Positions 16,243-24,060 of a stretch of 64,000 nt of DNA are shown here, one piece after another (the first letter of the stretch is position 1; each line of letters starts with the position of its first letter). The notes beneath the pieces are model-generated. The model searched no databases. It had not been told where the DNA came from and saw only the letters and a list, made by a program, of their open reading frames with translations. This stretch comes from Candidatus Gastranaerophilales bacterium. Lineage in GTDB: Bacteria > Cyanobacteriota > Vampirovibrionia > Gastranaerophilales > Gastranaerophilaceae. A program made the position numbers and the translations under genes. Location: NCBI GenBank assembly GCA_028693235.1, contig JAQUVW010000003.1, forward strand, positions 308,017 through 372,016. Direction: 5' to 3'.

Positions 16243-17087
16243 TTATGGGCTCTAGCTTTCAAGCATTTTTGTACGAAAAAATTTATAATATTTTGAGGCA
16301 ATTTTGCGAATTGAAGCACCCAAAACGCGTCTATACCAACGGAATAGGAGAGTTTTGGGTTTTTAGCTTTTAATGCTTTTGAAATAGTATTTGCAACAGC
16401 CATGGGCTCAATCCCTTTATCGTTGGCACTGAACGCCGAACGTTCCATTGCATTCAACTCTCGCTTGTATTTTTCGGAACAGCCCTCTGGCAAATCCTTT
16501 AATACCAACTGTGCAGACCTAATTGACTTGTCCCAAATCGGAGTTTTTATGACACCTGGTTTTATAGATATAACCTTGATGTTGCTTTGATTTAACTCAA
16601 TTTGAAGGGAGTTGAACAAAATATCCAAAGCCCTTTTTGAGGCACAATAAGGAGCTGTAAAAGGAAAAATACCAGTGCTTGCCATAGAGCTCATATTTAT
16701 AATTCTTCCATCATTTAAAATCGGTAAAAACTTTTGAGCGACCGCAACAGCACCAAAGACATTGATATCAAATTGTTCTTTTATTTTTTTTACAGGCAAA
16801 AATTCCATCGGACCACCGACCGCAATTCCCGCATTATTAATCAAGGCATAGAGTGAGTCTGTTTTTTTCAAAACATACCAAAAAGCCTTGTCAATTCCTG
16901 CTTGATTGGTAACATCCAAATAGACACCTGTAATATTTTTACTAATTTTTTCCAGTTTAAATTTATCGGATTTTTTTCTAATTCCGGCAAAAACCTGATA
17001 ACCTTCTTGAGCTAATTTAGAGGCAATCTCTTTACCAATTCCTGAAGAGGCACCTGTTATTAATACTGCTTTTTTCGCATTTCCCAT
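16239..17087 (-). CDS. short-chain dehydrogenase/reductase
   Basis: 282 residues. A classical SDR: cofactor motif 'LITGASSGIGKEIA' at the N-terminus, 'LINNAGIAVGG', catalytic Ser in 'IINMSSMAS', and the YxxxK pair in 'APYCASKRALDIL'. 'ISIKPGVIKTPIW' closes the active site. The basic residue pattern after the first strand ('AGIRKKSDKFKLEK') favours NADP(H). The substrate is not predictable. It is divergent from yraN with 54 bases between starts, and overlaps the YkgJ gene at its end. Confidence 0.88.
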   Translation of the reverse strand: MGNAKKAVLITGASSGIGKEIASKLAQEGYQVFAGIRKKSDKFKLEKISKNITGVYLDVTNQAGIDKAFWYVLKKTDSLYALINNAGIAVGGPMEFLPVKKIKEQFDINVFGAVAVAQKFLPILNDGRIINMSSMASTGIFPFTAPYCASKRALDILFNSLQIELNQSNIKVISIKPGVIKTPIWDKSIRSAQLVLKDLPEGCSEKYKRELNAMERSAFSANDKGIEPMAVANTISKALKAKNPKLSYSVGIDAFWVLQFAKLPQNIINFFVQKCLKARAHN

Positions 17088-17129
17088 ATAATATTTTTAA
17101 CATAAACATCAAAAAAGTTCCAGTGCGTG

Positions 17130-17141
17130 TATAATATAGAA
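17130..17141 (+). promoter_or_regulatory. -10 element placing the start site at the yraN ATG
   Basis: TATAAT at 17130-17135 ends six bases before ATG 17142 with no Shine-Dalgarno between. No good -35 is visible. If this hexamer is the promoter, the mRNA would be leaderless. Confidence 0.45.
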
Positions 17142-17507
17142 ATGAACAACTTTCACAACAAACAAGTAGGAGCTTTCGGAGAAGAATTTTCGGCAAAATA
17201 TCTCGAAGGTATTGGCTATAAAATTCTTGACAGAAACTGGCATTTTTCGAAAAATTGCGAGCTCGATATTGTTGCAAAAGAAGGTAACACTCTTGTTTTC
17301 GTAGAGGTCAAAACCCGTTCTACAACTTCATTTGGGCACCCTTTAGAAGCAATTACTCAGGCAAAACTCAAAAAAGTTTACACTGCTGCGATTGCATATA
17401 TGCAACAAACAAAAGAAAAATACAAAAATTATAGAATTGACGCTATTTCAATAACAGGGCTTAAAGACCCAAAAATTGAGCACCTAAAATCTATTGGTTT
17501 TGATTAA
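17142..17507 (+). CDS. yraN: YraN/UPF0102 family predicted nuclease-fold protein
   Basis: 121 residues from ATG 17142, the standard YraN start ('NKQVGAFGEEFSAKYLEG'); a GTG 15 bases upstream overlaps the -10 element and is unlikely. Restriction-endonuclease-like core residues are visible: Glu in 'GEEFSAKYL', 'NCELDIVAKEG' (Asp) and 'LVFVEVKTRS' (ExK). The family is widespread, often near rnhB, and thought to be a Holliday-junction-type or DNA-processing nuclease, though activity is not settled. The 3' end overlaps the ThiS-like gene by 4 bases in convergent orientation. Confidence 0.9.
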   Translation: MNNFHNKQVGAFGEEFSAKYLEGIGYKILDRNWHFSKNCELDIVAKEGNTLVFVEVKTRSTTSFGHPLEAITQAKLKKVYTAAIAYMQQTKEKYKNYRIDAISITGLKDPKIEHLKSIGFD

Positions 17508-17698
17508 TTTTTTGCAAAAACAACAAGTTCAATGCTATCGCCATTTGTCAAAATAGTAGTATCGTAAGCCTCTTGAACTATGAGTTCGCCGTTTAATTTA
17601 ACTACATAAAGTTTGGGCGTATCAATATTTTTCATCATTTGAGAAATACTGATATTTTCTTTAACTTCTTTATTTTCACCATTAAAAATTATTATCAT
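17504..17698 (-). CDS. thiS: ThiS-like ubiquitin-fold protein lacking the C-terminal GlyGly
   Basis: 64 residues with the ThiS pattern: 'IIFNGENKEV' first strands, 'ISQMMKNID', 'YVVKLNGELIVQEAY', and 'LTNGDSIELVVFAKN'. ThiS carries sulfur as a C-terminal thiocarboxylate on a di-glycine in thiamine thiazole synthesis. Here the protein stops at 'FAKN' without GlyGly, at the point where the gene overlaps the convergent yraN stop. It may be non-functional as a sulfur carrier, or processed or extended differently. It overlaps surE by 17 bases at its start and is co-transcribed with it. No other thiamine gene is near. Confidence 0.72.
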   Translation of the reverse strand: MIIIFNGENKEVKENISISQMMKNIDTPKLYVVKLNGELIVQEAYDTTILTNGDSIELVVFAKN

Positions 17699-18491
17699 AT
17701 TGCATCCAATCGCATTTTCCGTCTTTACAGAAAGCGTTTTCCAAATCAGGAATTATGCCACTATTTGTAATGTCAAAAGTCACAGGAGTAATCGAAACCC
17801 TGTTTGAGCGAATTGCATTAATATCAGAATCGTTTTCGCCACCGTCTTTAACGAATTCGCCGGCTAACCAATAGTATGTTTTGCCTCTCGGGTCAACTCT
17901 TTTTTCATACTCATCAGTATAAGTTCTTGTTCCCAGTTTTGAAATAGCCACCCCGACTATATCCTCGGGGGCAATTGACGGAACATTTACGTTCAACATA
18001 GTTTTTTTAGGAAATTCAATTTCTTTTATTTTTGGAAGAAATTTTTTGACAAAATTAGCGGCAAATAAAAATGAATTTTCTGTAAAATCTCCGCCACAAA
18101 GTGATACAGCCATACTCGGAATCCCCATCAAGGCTCCTTCCATTGCACAACTTACGGTTCCTGAATAAAACACATCAGTTCCCAAATTCGGACCATGATT
18201 AATGCCGGAGATTACAAAATCCGGTTTTTCATCTTCAGCTAATATCGCACTCAATGCGATTTTCACACAGTCACCGGGCGTTCCTGTGGTTGTCCAGCAA
18301 CGTTTGTTGCCATATCTGGGCTCCAACTCATCAACTCGCAAAGGCGAATTCAATGTCAAAGAATGCCCTGCGGCACTTCTTTCTCTATCTGGGGCTACTA
18401 CATATACTTCGTGTTCTTTACCTAAAACACTGGACAAAACTCTTATGCCGTTTGCATTGATTCCGTCATCATTTGATATTAAAATTTTCAT
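17682..18491 (-). CDS. surE: 5'-nucleotidase SurE
   Basis: 269 residues. SurE is a metal-dependent phosphatase acting on nucleoside monophosphates and polyphosphate. Seen are the N-terminal 'MKILISNDDGINANGI' (Asp metal ligands), 'VVAPDRERSAAGHSLT', 'GTPGDCVKIAL', 'VISGINHGPNLGTDVFYSGT' and 'CAMEGALMGIPSMAVS'. All hallmarks are intact; the C-terminus is a little longer than usual and ends with Cys ('CKDGKCDW'). A TTGTAA-N17-TATAAT promoter overlaps the aroB stop, only 7 bases lie between the -10 and the ATG, and there is no Shine-Dalgarno, so the transcript from it would be leaderless. Confidence 0.95.
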   Translation of the reverse strand: MKILISNDDGINANGIRVLSSVLGKEHEVYVVAPDRERSAAGHSLTLNSPLRVDELEPRYGNKRCWTTTGTPGDCVKIALSAILAEDEKPDFVISGINHGPNLGTDVFYSGTVSCAMEGALMGIPSMAVSLCGGDFTENSFLFAANFVKKFLPKIKEIEFPKKTMLNVNVPSIAPEDIVGVAISKLGTRTYTDEYEKRVDPRGKTYYWLAGEFVKDGGENDSDINAIRSNRVSITPVTFDITNSGIIPDLENAFCKDGKCDWMQYDNNF

Positions 18492-18498
18492 AGTTTGA

Positions 18499-18527
18499 AT
18501 TATAACATAATAAAATGCACCTTACAA
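18499..18527 (-). promoter_or_regulatory. surE promoter, embedded in the aroB stop codon
   Basis: Minus strand: TTGTAA (18527-18522), 17-base spacer, TATAAT (18504-18499). The TAA of the -35 box is the aroB stop codon. The start site would fall at or within one or two bases of the surE ATG (18491). Confidence 0.72.
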
Positions 18528-19619
18528 CGCCTTTGAAAATACGGAGTATAAGGTTTTTGTATCGATATCGTTGAAAATTTGGACTTCTTTTTCTTTAACC
18601 GGAAGAACAAACCTCAATTTTCCGCCGTCTACTTTTTTATCAAGACTCATTGCCTCAATTAATTCATCAGGATTGAACACAACGGATTTATCAAATTGGA
18701 AATCGAATTGTTTTATCAAATTCATACCTCTAACGAAGTAATTATCAGAAATCAAATCTTTCTCAAGTGCTGTAAACAAAGAAAGTTCCACCCCTTTAGC
18801 AACAGCTTCTCCGTGAGTATAAATTTTATAGTCGGTAACTTTTTCAAAAGCATGAGCAAAAGTATGTCCAAGGTTTAAAATCGCTCGCAAACCTTTTTCT
18901 TTTTCGTCTTGGTTTACAACGGAAGCCTTTAAAGAGCAAGAGATTTTAATTATTTCACGTAAAATATCCTTGTCACGCATTAGGATTTTTTGGGCATTGT
19001 TTTCCAAATATTCAAACAAGTTATAATCGACATTTGCTCCACAAGTTTTCTCGATAAAAGCATATTTAACAACCTCGCCTAAACCTGTTTTAAGTTGTCT
19101 ATCGTCAAGAGTTTCAAGTATTTTTGTATCCGCCAAAACAATTTTTGGCTGATAAAACGCTCCGAGCATATTTTTTCCTAAAGGGTGATTAACGGCAACT
19201 TTTCCACCAACAGAAGAATCAACTTGTGCTAAAAGTGTCGTTGGAATTTGTATAAAATCAAGCCCCCTTTGGTAGATTGAAGCCGCGAAACCTGCCATAT
19301 CTCCAATTACACCGCCACCAAAAGTAACAATCGCATCGTTTCTTTCGAGTTTCATTTCCAAAGCTTTATCAGTTATTTCCTGCAAAACCTCTATATTTTT
19401 GTACTCCTCGCCATCCGGCAAGACCAAATATTCGGCTTGAGGAAGCGAAATCGCACAATTATAGATAGAAAATATTGTTTCATTAGTCACAATCAAAAAT
19501 TTCTTCGCATTCGTAACCTTTTTTATATAATCATACGAATTTTTTAATATGTCATAACCTATAATGATAGGATATTCGCTCTCTTTTTGAGCTGCTATTT
19601 TAACTTTTAATTCTTGCAT
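18522..19619 (-). CDS. aroB: 3-dehydroquinate synthase
   Basis: 365 residues, standard length. It converts DAHP to 3-dehydroquinate, the second step of the shikimate pathway, using NAD+ and a divalent metal. Signatures are 'PDGEEYKNIEVL', the NAD loop 'VTFGGGVIGDMAGFAASIY', 'FIQIPTTLLAQVDSSVGGK', 'TGLGEVVKYAFI' (metal Glu), and the His pair regions 'LNLGHTFAHAFE' and 'YTHGEAVAKG'. Its start overlaps aroK by 20 bases. It is the last gene of the aroC-aroK-aroB operon, and its final TTG-TAA doubles as the -35 box of surE. Confidence 0.97.
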   Translation of the reverse strand: MQELKVKIAAQKESEYPIIIGYDILKNSYDYIKKVTNAKKFLIVTNETIFSIYNCAISLPQAEYLVLPDGEEYKNIEVLQEITDKALEMKLERNDAIVTFGGGVIGDMAGFAASIYQRGLDFIQIPTTLLAQVDSSVGGKVAVNHPLGKNMLGAFYQPKIVLADTKILETLDDRQLKTGLGEVVKYAFIEKTCGANVDYNLFEYLENNAQKILMRDKDILREIIKISCSLKASVVNQDEKEKGLRAILNLGHTFAHAFEKVTDYKIYTHGEAVAKGVELSLFTALEKDLISDNYFVRGMNLIKQFDFQFDKSVVFNPDELIEAMSLDKKVDGGKLRFVLPVKEKEVQIFNDIDTKTLYSVFSKAL

Positions 19620-20133
19620 TCATTATACCTAATATTTCAACAACTATCTGACTTACCTCTTTACCTGAAGTTTCAATTATGTAGTTTGCATTTTTGTAAT
19701 TTTGTTCTCTTTTTTCAATTAGCATTAACAATTTTTTTTTGAGATTTTCACCGTTTAAAAGAGGCCTTGAAGTATCTCCTTCAAGACGTTTCAAAAGCTC
19801 ATCAACATCTGTTTTAAGATAAAATACTACACCATTTTTCTTCAATATTTCAAGATTTTCATCTCTTTCCAGAATACCACCGCCTGTAGAAATAACAAAT
19901 TTCCCTAAGTGTTTATATGAAATAATCTTCTTTGCAATTTTAGTTTCCATATCTCTAAAATACTTCTCTCCTTTTTCTTTATCAGCGAAAATATCATTTA
20001 TACTTTGGTTTTCAAGATTTACAATCTCTTTATCAATATCAATAAAAGCATAGTCAGAATAAGCTGAAATAGAATTTGCAACAGTCGTTTTCCCCGACCC
20101 CATCATTCCGACTAAAACAATATTTTTCTCCAT
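19600..20133 (-). CDS. aroK: shikimate kinase
   Basis: 177 residues. It phosphorylates shikimate with ATP. Walker A 'GMMGSGKTT' at about 9-17, shikimate-binding 'FIDIDKEI' (Asp), 'EKYFRDMETKI' (Arg) and 'ISTGGGI', then the lid 'GDTSRPLLNG' with its catalytic Arg. All are intact. It starts two bases after the aroC stop and overlaps aroB by 20 bases, so the three are translationally coupled. Confidence 0.96.
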   Translation of the reverse strand: MEKNIVLVGMMGSGKTTVANSISAYSDYAFIDIDKEIVNLENQSINDIFADKEKGEKYFRDMETKIAKKIISYKHLGKFVISTGGGILERDENLEILKKNGVVFYLKTDVDELLKRLEGDTSRPLLNGENLKKKLLMLIEKREQNYKNANYIIETSGKEVSQIVVEILGIMNARIKS

Positions 20134-20135
20134 AA

Positions 20136-21323
20136 CTACCTTTCAGCAAGCATTTCTTGATATGATGCATAATTTCTTTTTATTTGTTCAAAATTATCAG
20201 AGCCGAATTTTTGCAAGAAAGCATCCGCCAAAACAATTGCACTCATTGCTTCTGCAACCACTGCACAAGCAGGGACAGCACAAGTATCAGAGCGTTCAAA
20301 ATGAGCCTCGTACGCTTGATGATTTTTGATATCGACAGATTTTAAAGGGCGTTTCATTGTCGGGATAGCTTTCATAGAAACATGCATAACCAAATCTTCA
20401 CCATTAGTCATTCCGCCTTCAATTCCGCCTGCATTATTGGTTTTTCTAACATATTTTCCGTCTTCGTAGAAAATTTCATCATGTGTGTTAAAACCTGAAT
20501 GTTTAGCAACAGCTTTTCCCATTCCAAATTCAACAGATTTTACGGCAGGAATACTCATAACAGCTTGAGCCAAAAGCCCGTCAAGTTTCCTATCCCAATG
20601 CACATGCGAGCCTAAACCGACAGGAAGCCCTTTGAATATGACATCAAAGCTTCCGCCCAACGTGTCGCCGACTTCTTTTGCCTTATCAATTTCAGATTTC
20701 ATGGTTTGAGCGATATTATCGTCATAGCACCTTACGTCACTGTTTTCAGCTTTTTTTAAATTTTCCAAACTATAAGTTACGCTGTCTAATTTTGCCTCTC
20801 CTATTTGCGTTACAAGGGAAAAAGCGTTAATTGAAAATTCTTTGAGAAGCGATTTCGCAACGGCTCCAACGGCAACTCTCATAGTGGTTTCTCTTGCACT
20901 TGAGCGTTCGAGAATATTTCGAACATCTTCTTGGTTATATTTTATAACACCTGATAAATCAGCGTGCCCCGGGCGGACTTTAGTAATTTTTTTGTTTTCT
21001 ATTAATTCAATATTTTCAGAAGTTTGCTCGACTGCTTCTACTGACATAGGAATTGTCCAATTTGCCCAATCCTTATTTTTTACTTCAAGAGATATCGGGC
21101 TGCCTATTGATTTACCAAATCTTACGCCAGATAATATTTCGACTTTATCAGCCTCAATAGCCATTCGCCCACCACGTCCATAGCCTTTTTGGCGTCTTGC
21201 AAGCTCGTTGTCTATAAAACTTTTATCGATAGAAAACCCTGCGGGAAGCCCCTCTATAATAGCATTCAACGCTTGTCCATGGGATTCACCCGATGTTAAA
21301 AATCTAAATAATTTAGTGTCCAT
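20136..21323 (-). CDS. aroC: chorismate synthase
   Basis: 395 residues. It makes chorismate from EPSP with reduced FMN. Hallmarks include 'FLTSGESHGQALNAIIEGLP' at the N-terminus, 'RRQKGYGRGGRM', 'GVRFGKSIGSPIS', 'RPGHADLSGVIKYN', 'RSSARETTMRVAVGAVAK' and 'GGIEGGMTNGEDLVM', with 'RSDTCAVPACAVVAEAM' near the C-terminus. It is first in the aroC-aroK-aroB operon. AGAAGGGG lies five bases before the ATG, and a TTTACA-N17-TACAAT promoter is upstream. Confidence 0.97.
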   Translation of the reverse strand: MDTKLFRFLTSGESHGQALNAIIEGLPAGFSIDKSFIDNELARRQKGYGRGGRMAIEADKVEILSGVRFGKSIGSPISLEVKNKDWANWTIPMSVEAVEQTSENIELIENKKITKVRPGHADLSGVIKYNQEDVRNILERSSARETTMRVAVGAVAKSLLKEFSINAFSLVTQIGEAKLDSVTYSLENLKKAENSDVRCYDDNIAQTMKSEIDKAKEVGDTLGGSFDVIFKGLPVGLGSHVHWDRKLDGLLAQAVMSIPAVKSVEFGMGKAVAKHSGFNTHDEIFYEDGKYVRKTNNAGGIEGGMTNGEDLVMHVSMKAIPTMKRPLKSVDIKNHQAYEAHFERSDTCAVPACAVVAEAMSAIVLADAFLQKFGSDNFEQIKRNYASYQEMLAER

Positions 21324-21343
21324 ATTTGCCCCTTCTCCCTAAT

Positions 21344-21372
21344 ATTGTATCGGTAAAAGGGCTAATTGTAAA
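21344..21372 (-). promoter_or_regulatory. aroC operon promoter
   Basis: Minus strand TTTACA (21372-21367), 17-base spacer, TACAAT (21349-21344). The start site would be near 21337, giving a short leader before aroC. Confidence 0.7.
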
Positions 21373-21395
21373 TGTTTTGAGCAGTTTAATTTCAG

Positions 21396-21416
21396 ATTTC
21401 AAATCGAGTTCGGAAT
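21396..21416. repeat. degenerate palindromic repeat (ATTCCGAA-type)
   Basis: Arms ATTTCAAA (21396-21403) and TTCGGAAT (21409-21416) around TCGAG pair at six of eight positions. The flanking 'GGAATGACAGGGAGG' resembles short interspersed palindromes common in many bacterial genomes. It probably forms an imperfect hairpin between the aroC promoter and the flagellin terminator. Confidence 0.45.
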
Positions 21417-21460
21417 GACAGGGAGGCAAGATGACTGTTTATATCAAATTTTATTAACCA

Positions 21461-21491
21461 GCAAAAAGCCCGAAGATAAATCCTCGGGCTT
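21461..21491 (-). terminator. terminator of flagellin gene 1
   Basis: Minus-strand stem AAGCCCGA (21491-21484) and TCGGGCTT (21473-21466), 10-base loop, then TTTGC. It lies 39 bases after the flagellin stop. Confidence 0.88.
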
Positions 21492-21529
21492 AAGACTTGC
21501 TATCACTAGCATTAATCGGGTTGCGATAA

Positions 21530-22405
21530 CTAGATTAATGACAATGCAATACTTGGAACTTGGTTTGCTTGAGCTAACAATGAAGCTGAAGCTTGTTGCA
21601 AGATTGATTGTTGAGTGAAGTTTGCAGATTCTGTAGCAACATCAGCATCCATGATTGTTGACTTAGATGATTGCATATTTGTTATTGTAGTTGTCAAGTT
21701 ATCTAAGTTTGATGTCAATCTGTTTTGGTAAGCACCAATATCTGCCTTTTGTGCTGTTACAGTATTTAATGCTGTATCTAATGTATCAAGGTAAGCAGCA
21801 GATTCAGTAGCGAATGTAGCTAAAACAAATGTTCCGCCATCAGCAGCTTTTTTCATTTCTCCTGATAGAGCAATCTTCAAGCCGGTGTCGCCTGATGATG
21901 AATCTTTGAATACATTTTCAACTGTAATTGAGTTTTCAGTTGCATCTGCGTTTGCACCAACTTGTAATCTCATGTCGGTCATTGTACCGTCTAAAAGTTT
22001 TACACCATTGAATTGAGTTGATGCAGCTGTTTTGTCGATTTCAGCCAAACGAGCAACCATTTCTTTTACGATAGCTTTTGATGAATCTGATGAATTTACA
22101 CCGTTAGCTGCTTGGTTTGCTAGTTCTCTGACACGGTTGATGTTGTCTGTAATTGAGTTCAACGCACCTTCAGTTGTTGATAACACGTTTGAACCTTGTT
22201 GAATGTTACTTTGAGCTACTTGTGAACCTTTAATTTGGGTATTCAAGTTAGTTGCGATTGACAAACCTGCTGCGTCATCTGCTGCAGTGTTGATTTTGTA
22301 ACCGGTTGACATTCTTTCTAGAGCTTTACCCATTGCTGATTGAGCTTTGTTCAAAGAGTTTTGAGCTGTCAAAGACAAGGTGTTTGTGTTAATAACGATT
22401 GCCAT
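21530..22405 (-). CDS. fliC: flagellin (copy 1)
   Basis: 291 residues from the ATG at 22405, preceded by AAGGAG at 8 bases; a TTG six codons upstream lies before the ribosome site. Conserved D0/D1 ends: 'INTNTLSLTAQNSLNKAQ', 'MSTGYKINTAADDAAGLSIA' and 'ATNLNTQIKGSQVAQSNIQQ' at the N-terminus, and 'DADVATESANFTQQSILQQA' with 'ASLLAQANQVPSIAL' at the C-terminus. The middle is short, so the filament lacks large outer D2/D3 domains. It is exported by the flagellar type III system without a cleaved signal. It has its own terminator and a long leader related to that of copy 2. It is about as similar to copy 2 as a moderately old duplication would be. Confidence 0.96.
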   Translation of the reverse strand: MAIVINTNTLSLTAQNSLNKAQSAMGKALERMSTGYKINTAADDAAGLSIATNLNTQIKGSQVAQSNIQQGSNVLSTTEGALNSITDNINRVRELANQAANGVNSSDSSKAIVKEMVARLAEIDKTAASTQFNGVKLLDGTMTDMRLQVGANADATENSITVENVFKDSSSGDTGLKIALSGEMKKAADGGTFVLATFATESAAYLDTLDTALNTVTAQKADIGAYQNRLTSNLDNLTTTITNMQSSKSTIMDADVATESANFTQQSILQQASASLLAQANQVPSIALSLI

Positions 22406-22592
22406 AAGTGATTCTCCTTTCAATTGAGATTTCTACTTCCTTGTAGAAAATATTAACTATAATCTAACCAAAGCCAAGCCTCGTAGATGGCATCTACGTT
22501 TGTGACGACTTAACTTTCACATATTCATAATAGTTGTTTTTTCTGCAACATTTAATTCCTATAAAGTTACATATTTCTATGACTAAAGTATG
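22406..22592 (-). promoter_or_regulatory. long structured leader/promoter region of flagellin 1
   Basis: CATACTTTAGTCATAG begins at 22592, 187 bases before the ATG; a matching block sits at almost the same distance before flagellin 2. The leader contains a 17-base palindrome (CGTAGATG-G-CATCTACG, 22482-22498). Next to the ribosome site is a perfect hairpin, TTTCTAC/GTAGAAA with a 6-base loop (22430-22449). It probably sets mRNA stability or translation of the flagellin. No sigma-28 consensus is obvious. Confidence 0.5.
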
Positions 22593-22808
22593 ATTTTCAA
22601 GTAACGCTGTCCTAGCATCTTGATATGGTCCATCTTTTTAAAGAAACATACTTTTGCCTATATCTTAAAAGTTCCCTGTTAGAATCATAATTAACCAATT
22701 GTTAAATTATTTTTACAAATGTACACATAACACTTTTATTTGTGCAGTATCGAATAAATATAAAGTAATTCAAAAGGCATATGAAATATTAGGCTTATAC
22801 TTACAACC

Positions 22809-22834
22809 AAAAAAAAAAGCCGGACGAGCCGGCT
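22809..22834 (-). terminator. terminator of flagellin gene 2
   Basis: Minus-strand AGCCGG (22834-22829), loop CTCGT, CCGGCT (22823-22818), then nine more Ts. It lies 45 bases after the stop. Confidence 0.92.
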
Positions 22835-22878
22835 CATGAATAGTATGTATGTATTTATCGAAAGTTTTTTTGTTATTT

Positions 22879-23736
22879 TTATCCTAACAATTTTAATGCT
22901 ATCGCAGGAACTTGATTTGCTTGTGCCAACAATGATGCTGACGCTTGTTGCAAGATTGATTGCTTTGTAAATTCTGAGGATTCTGTTGCAACATCTGCAT
23001 CCATTATCGTTGACTTTGATGCTTGCATATTCGTAATCGTTGTATTCAAATTTTCTGTATTGGATTCTAATCTGTTTGTATAAGCACCAATTGCTGACCT
23101 TTGAGCAACTAATGTTGTTAATGCTTTATCTAATTTGTCTACGTATGAAGCAGCTGCGGTTACCGCTTTTTCGTTGCTATCATATGTTTGTAAATCGGCA
23201 GGAAGTTGAATATCCAAATTTGCAGTTCCGCAATCAGAAAATACGTCTGTAACGGTAATTGAGTTCTCCGTTGCATCTGAGTTTGCACCTACTTGTAATC
23301 TCAAATTCGTTATTGAACCGTCCAAAAGCTTCAATCCGTTAAATTGCGTTGATTGTGCGGTTTTATCAATTTCAGAAAGTCTTGCTGTCATTTCCTTAAT
23401 AATAGCTTTTGTTGAATCTGATGAATTAATTCCGTTTGCCGCTTGAAGTGATAGTTCTCTGATACGTGTTATATTGTCATTAATTGAACCTATTGCTCCT
23501 TCTGTTGTTGATAAAACGTTTACACCTTGTTGTATGTTATCCTTCGCTACTTGTGAACCCCTGATTTGTGTGTTTAAATTCGTCGCAATTGACAAACCCG
23601 CTGCATCATCTCCTGCTCGGTTAATTTTGTATCCTGTTGATAATCTCTCTAATGCTTTCGTCATTGAACTTTGTGCCTTGTTCAAAGAGTTTTGTGCTGT
23701 AAGAGCTAACGTGTTTGTGTTGATGACAATTGCCAT
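22879..23736 (-). CDS. fliC: flagellin (copy 2)
   Basis: 285 residues. Same architecture as copy 1: 'INTNTLALTAQNSLNKAQ', 'LSTGYKINRAGDDAAGLSIA' and 'TNLNTQIRGSQVAKDNIQQG' at the N-terminus, and 'DADVATESSEFTKQSILQQA' and 'LAQANQVPAIALKLLG' at the C-terminus. The central part ('LDIQLPADLQTYDSNE') is short and differs from copy 1. AAAGGAG lies 7 bases before ATG. It has its own terminator 455 bases upstream of copy 1, so the two genes are transcribed separately. Two short flagellins suggest a composite filament or differential expression. Confidence 0.96.
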   Translation of the reverse strand: MAIVINTNTLALTAQNSLNKAQSSMTKALERLSTGYKINRAGDDAAGLSIATNLNTQIRGSQVAKDNIQQGVNVLSTTEGAIGSINDNITRIRELSLQAANGINSSDSTKAIIKEMTARLSEIDKTAQSTQFNGLKLLDGSITNLRLQVGANSDATENSITVTDVFSDCGTANLDIQLPADLQTYDSNEKAVTAAASYVDKLDKALTTLVAQRSAIGAYTNRLESNTENLNTTITNMQASKSTIMDADVATESSEFTKQSILQQASASLLAQANQVPAIALKLLG

Positions 23737-23933
23737 AATTGATCTCCTTTCAATAAAACCTACATCCGTGTAGTTTTCTATTCAGTTTTTCTAATACTAT
23801 TCATAAACTCGCAAACCCATGTAGCAGTAACGCTCAAGACGTTCACTTAACATTTGTTTACATTCACATAGTACTAGTTTTTCAACTGATTAAGAATTAT
23901 TCTAAAGTTAGAAATCCGCTATACCTAAGTATG
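23737..23933 (-). promoter_or_regulatory. long structured leader/promoter region of flagellin 2
   Basis: CATACTTAGGTATAG begins at 23933, 197 bases before the ATG, aligning with the block in front of flagellin 1. Further shared words are TAACTTTA, AAAAAC and GTTAAGT in the same order. Hairpin AAAACTACA/TGTAGGTTTT (23755-23777, one bulged base) sits just before the ribosome site, as in copy 1. AACG/CGTT (23829-23843) may form another stem. Confidence 0.5.
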
Positions 23934-24060
23934 GTTTTTTAATAAAACTTAACAATTTGTGTGCTTTTTCTTCATCTTCCAACACAATTAAAGTGACATA
24001 CTACTGCCTTTGTTATAAAATTTTTCTGTAACTATATATAATTAATAAAGGTTAGAGAAT

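Noticed and set aside
23474..23773. 99-residue plus-strand ORF over flagellin 2
   Set aside because: Antisense shadow of the conserved flagellin N-terminus, extending into its leader.
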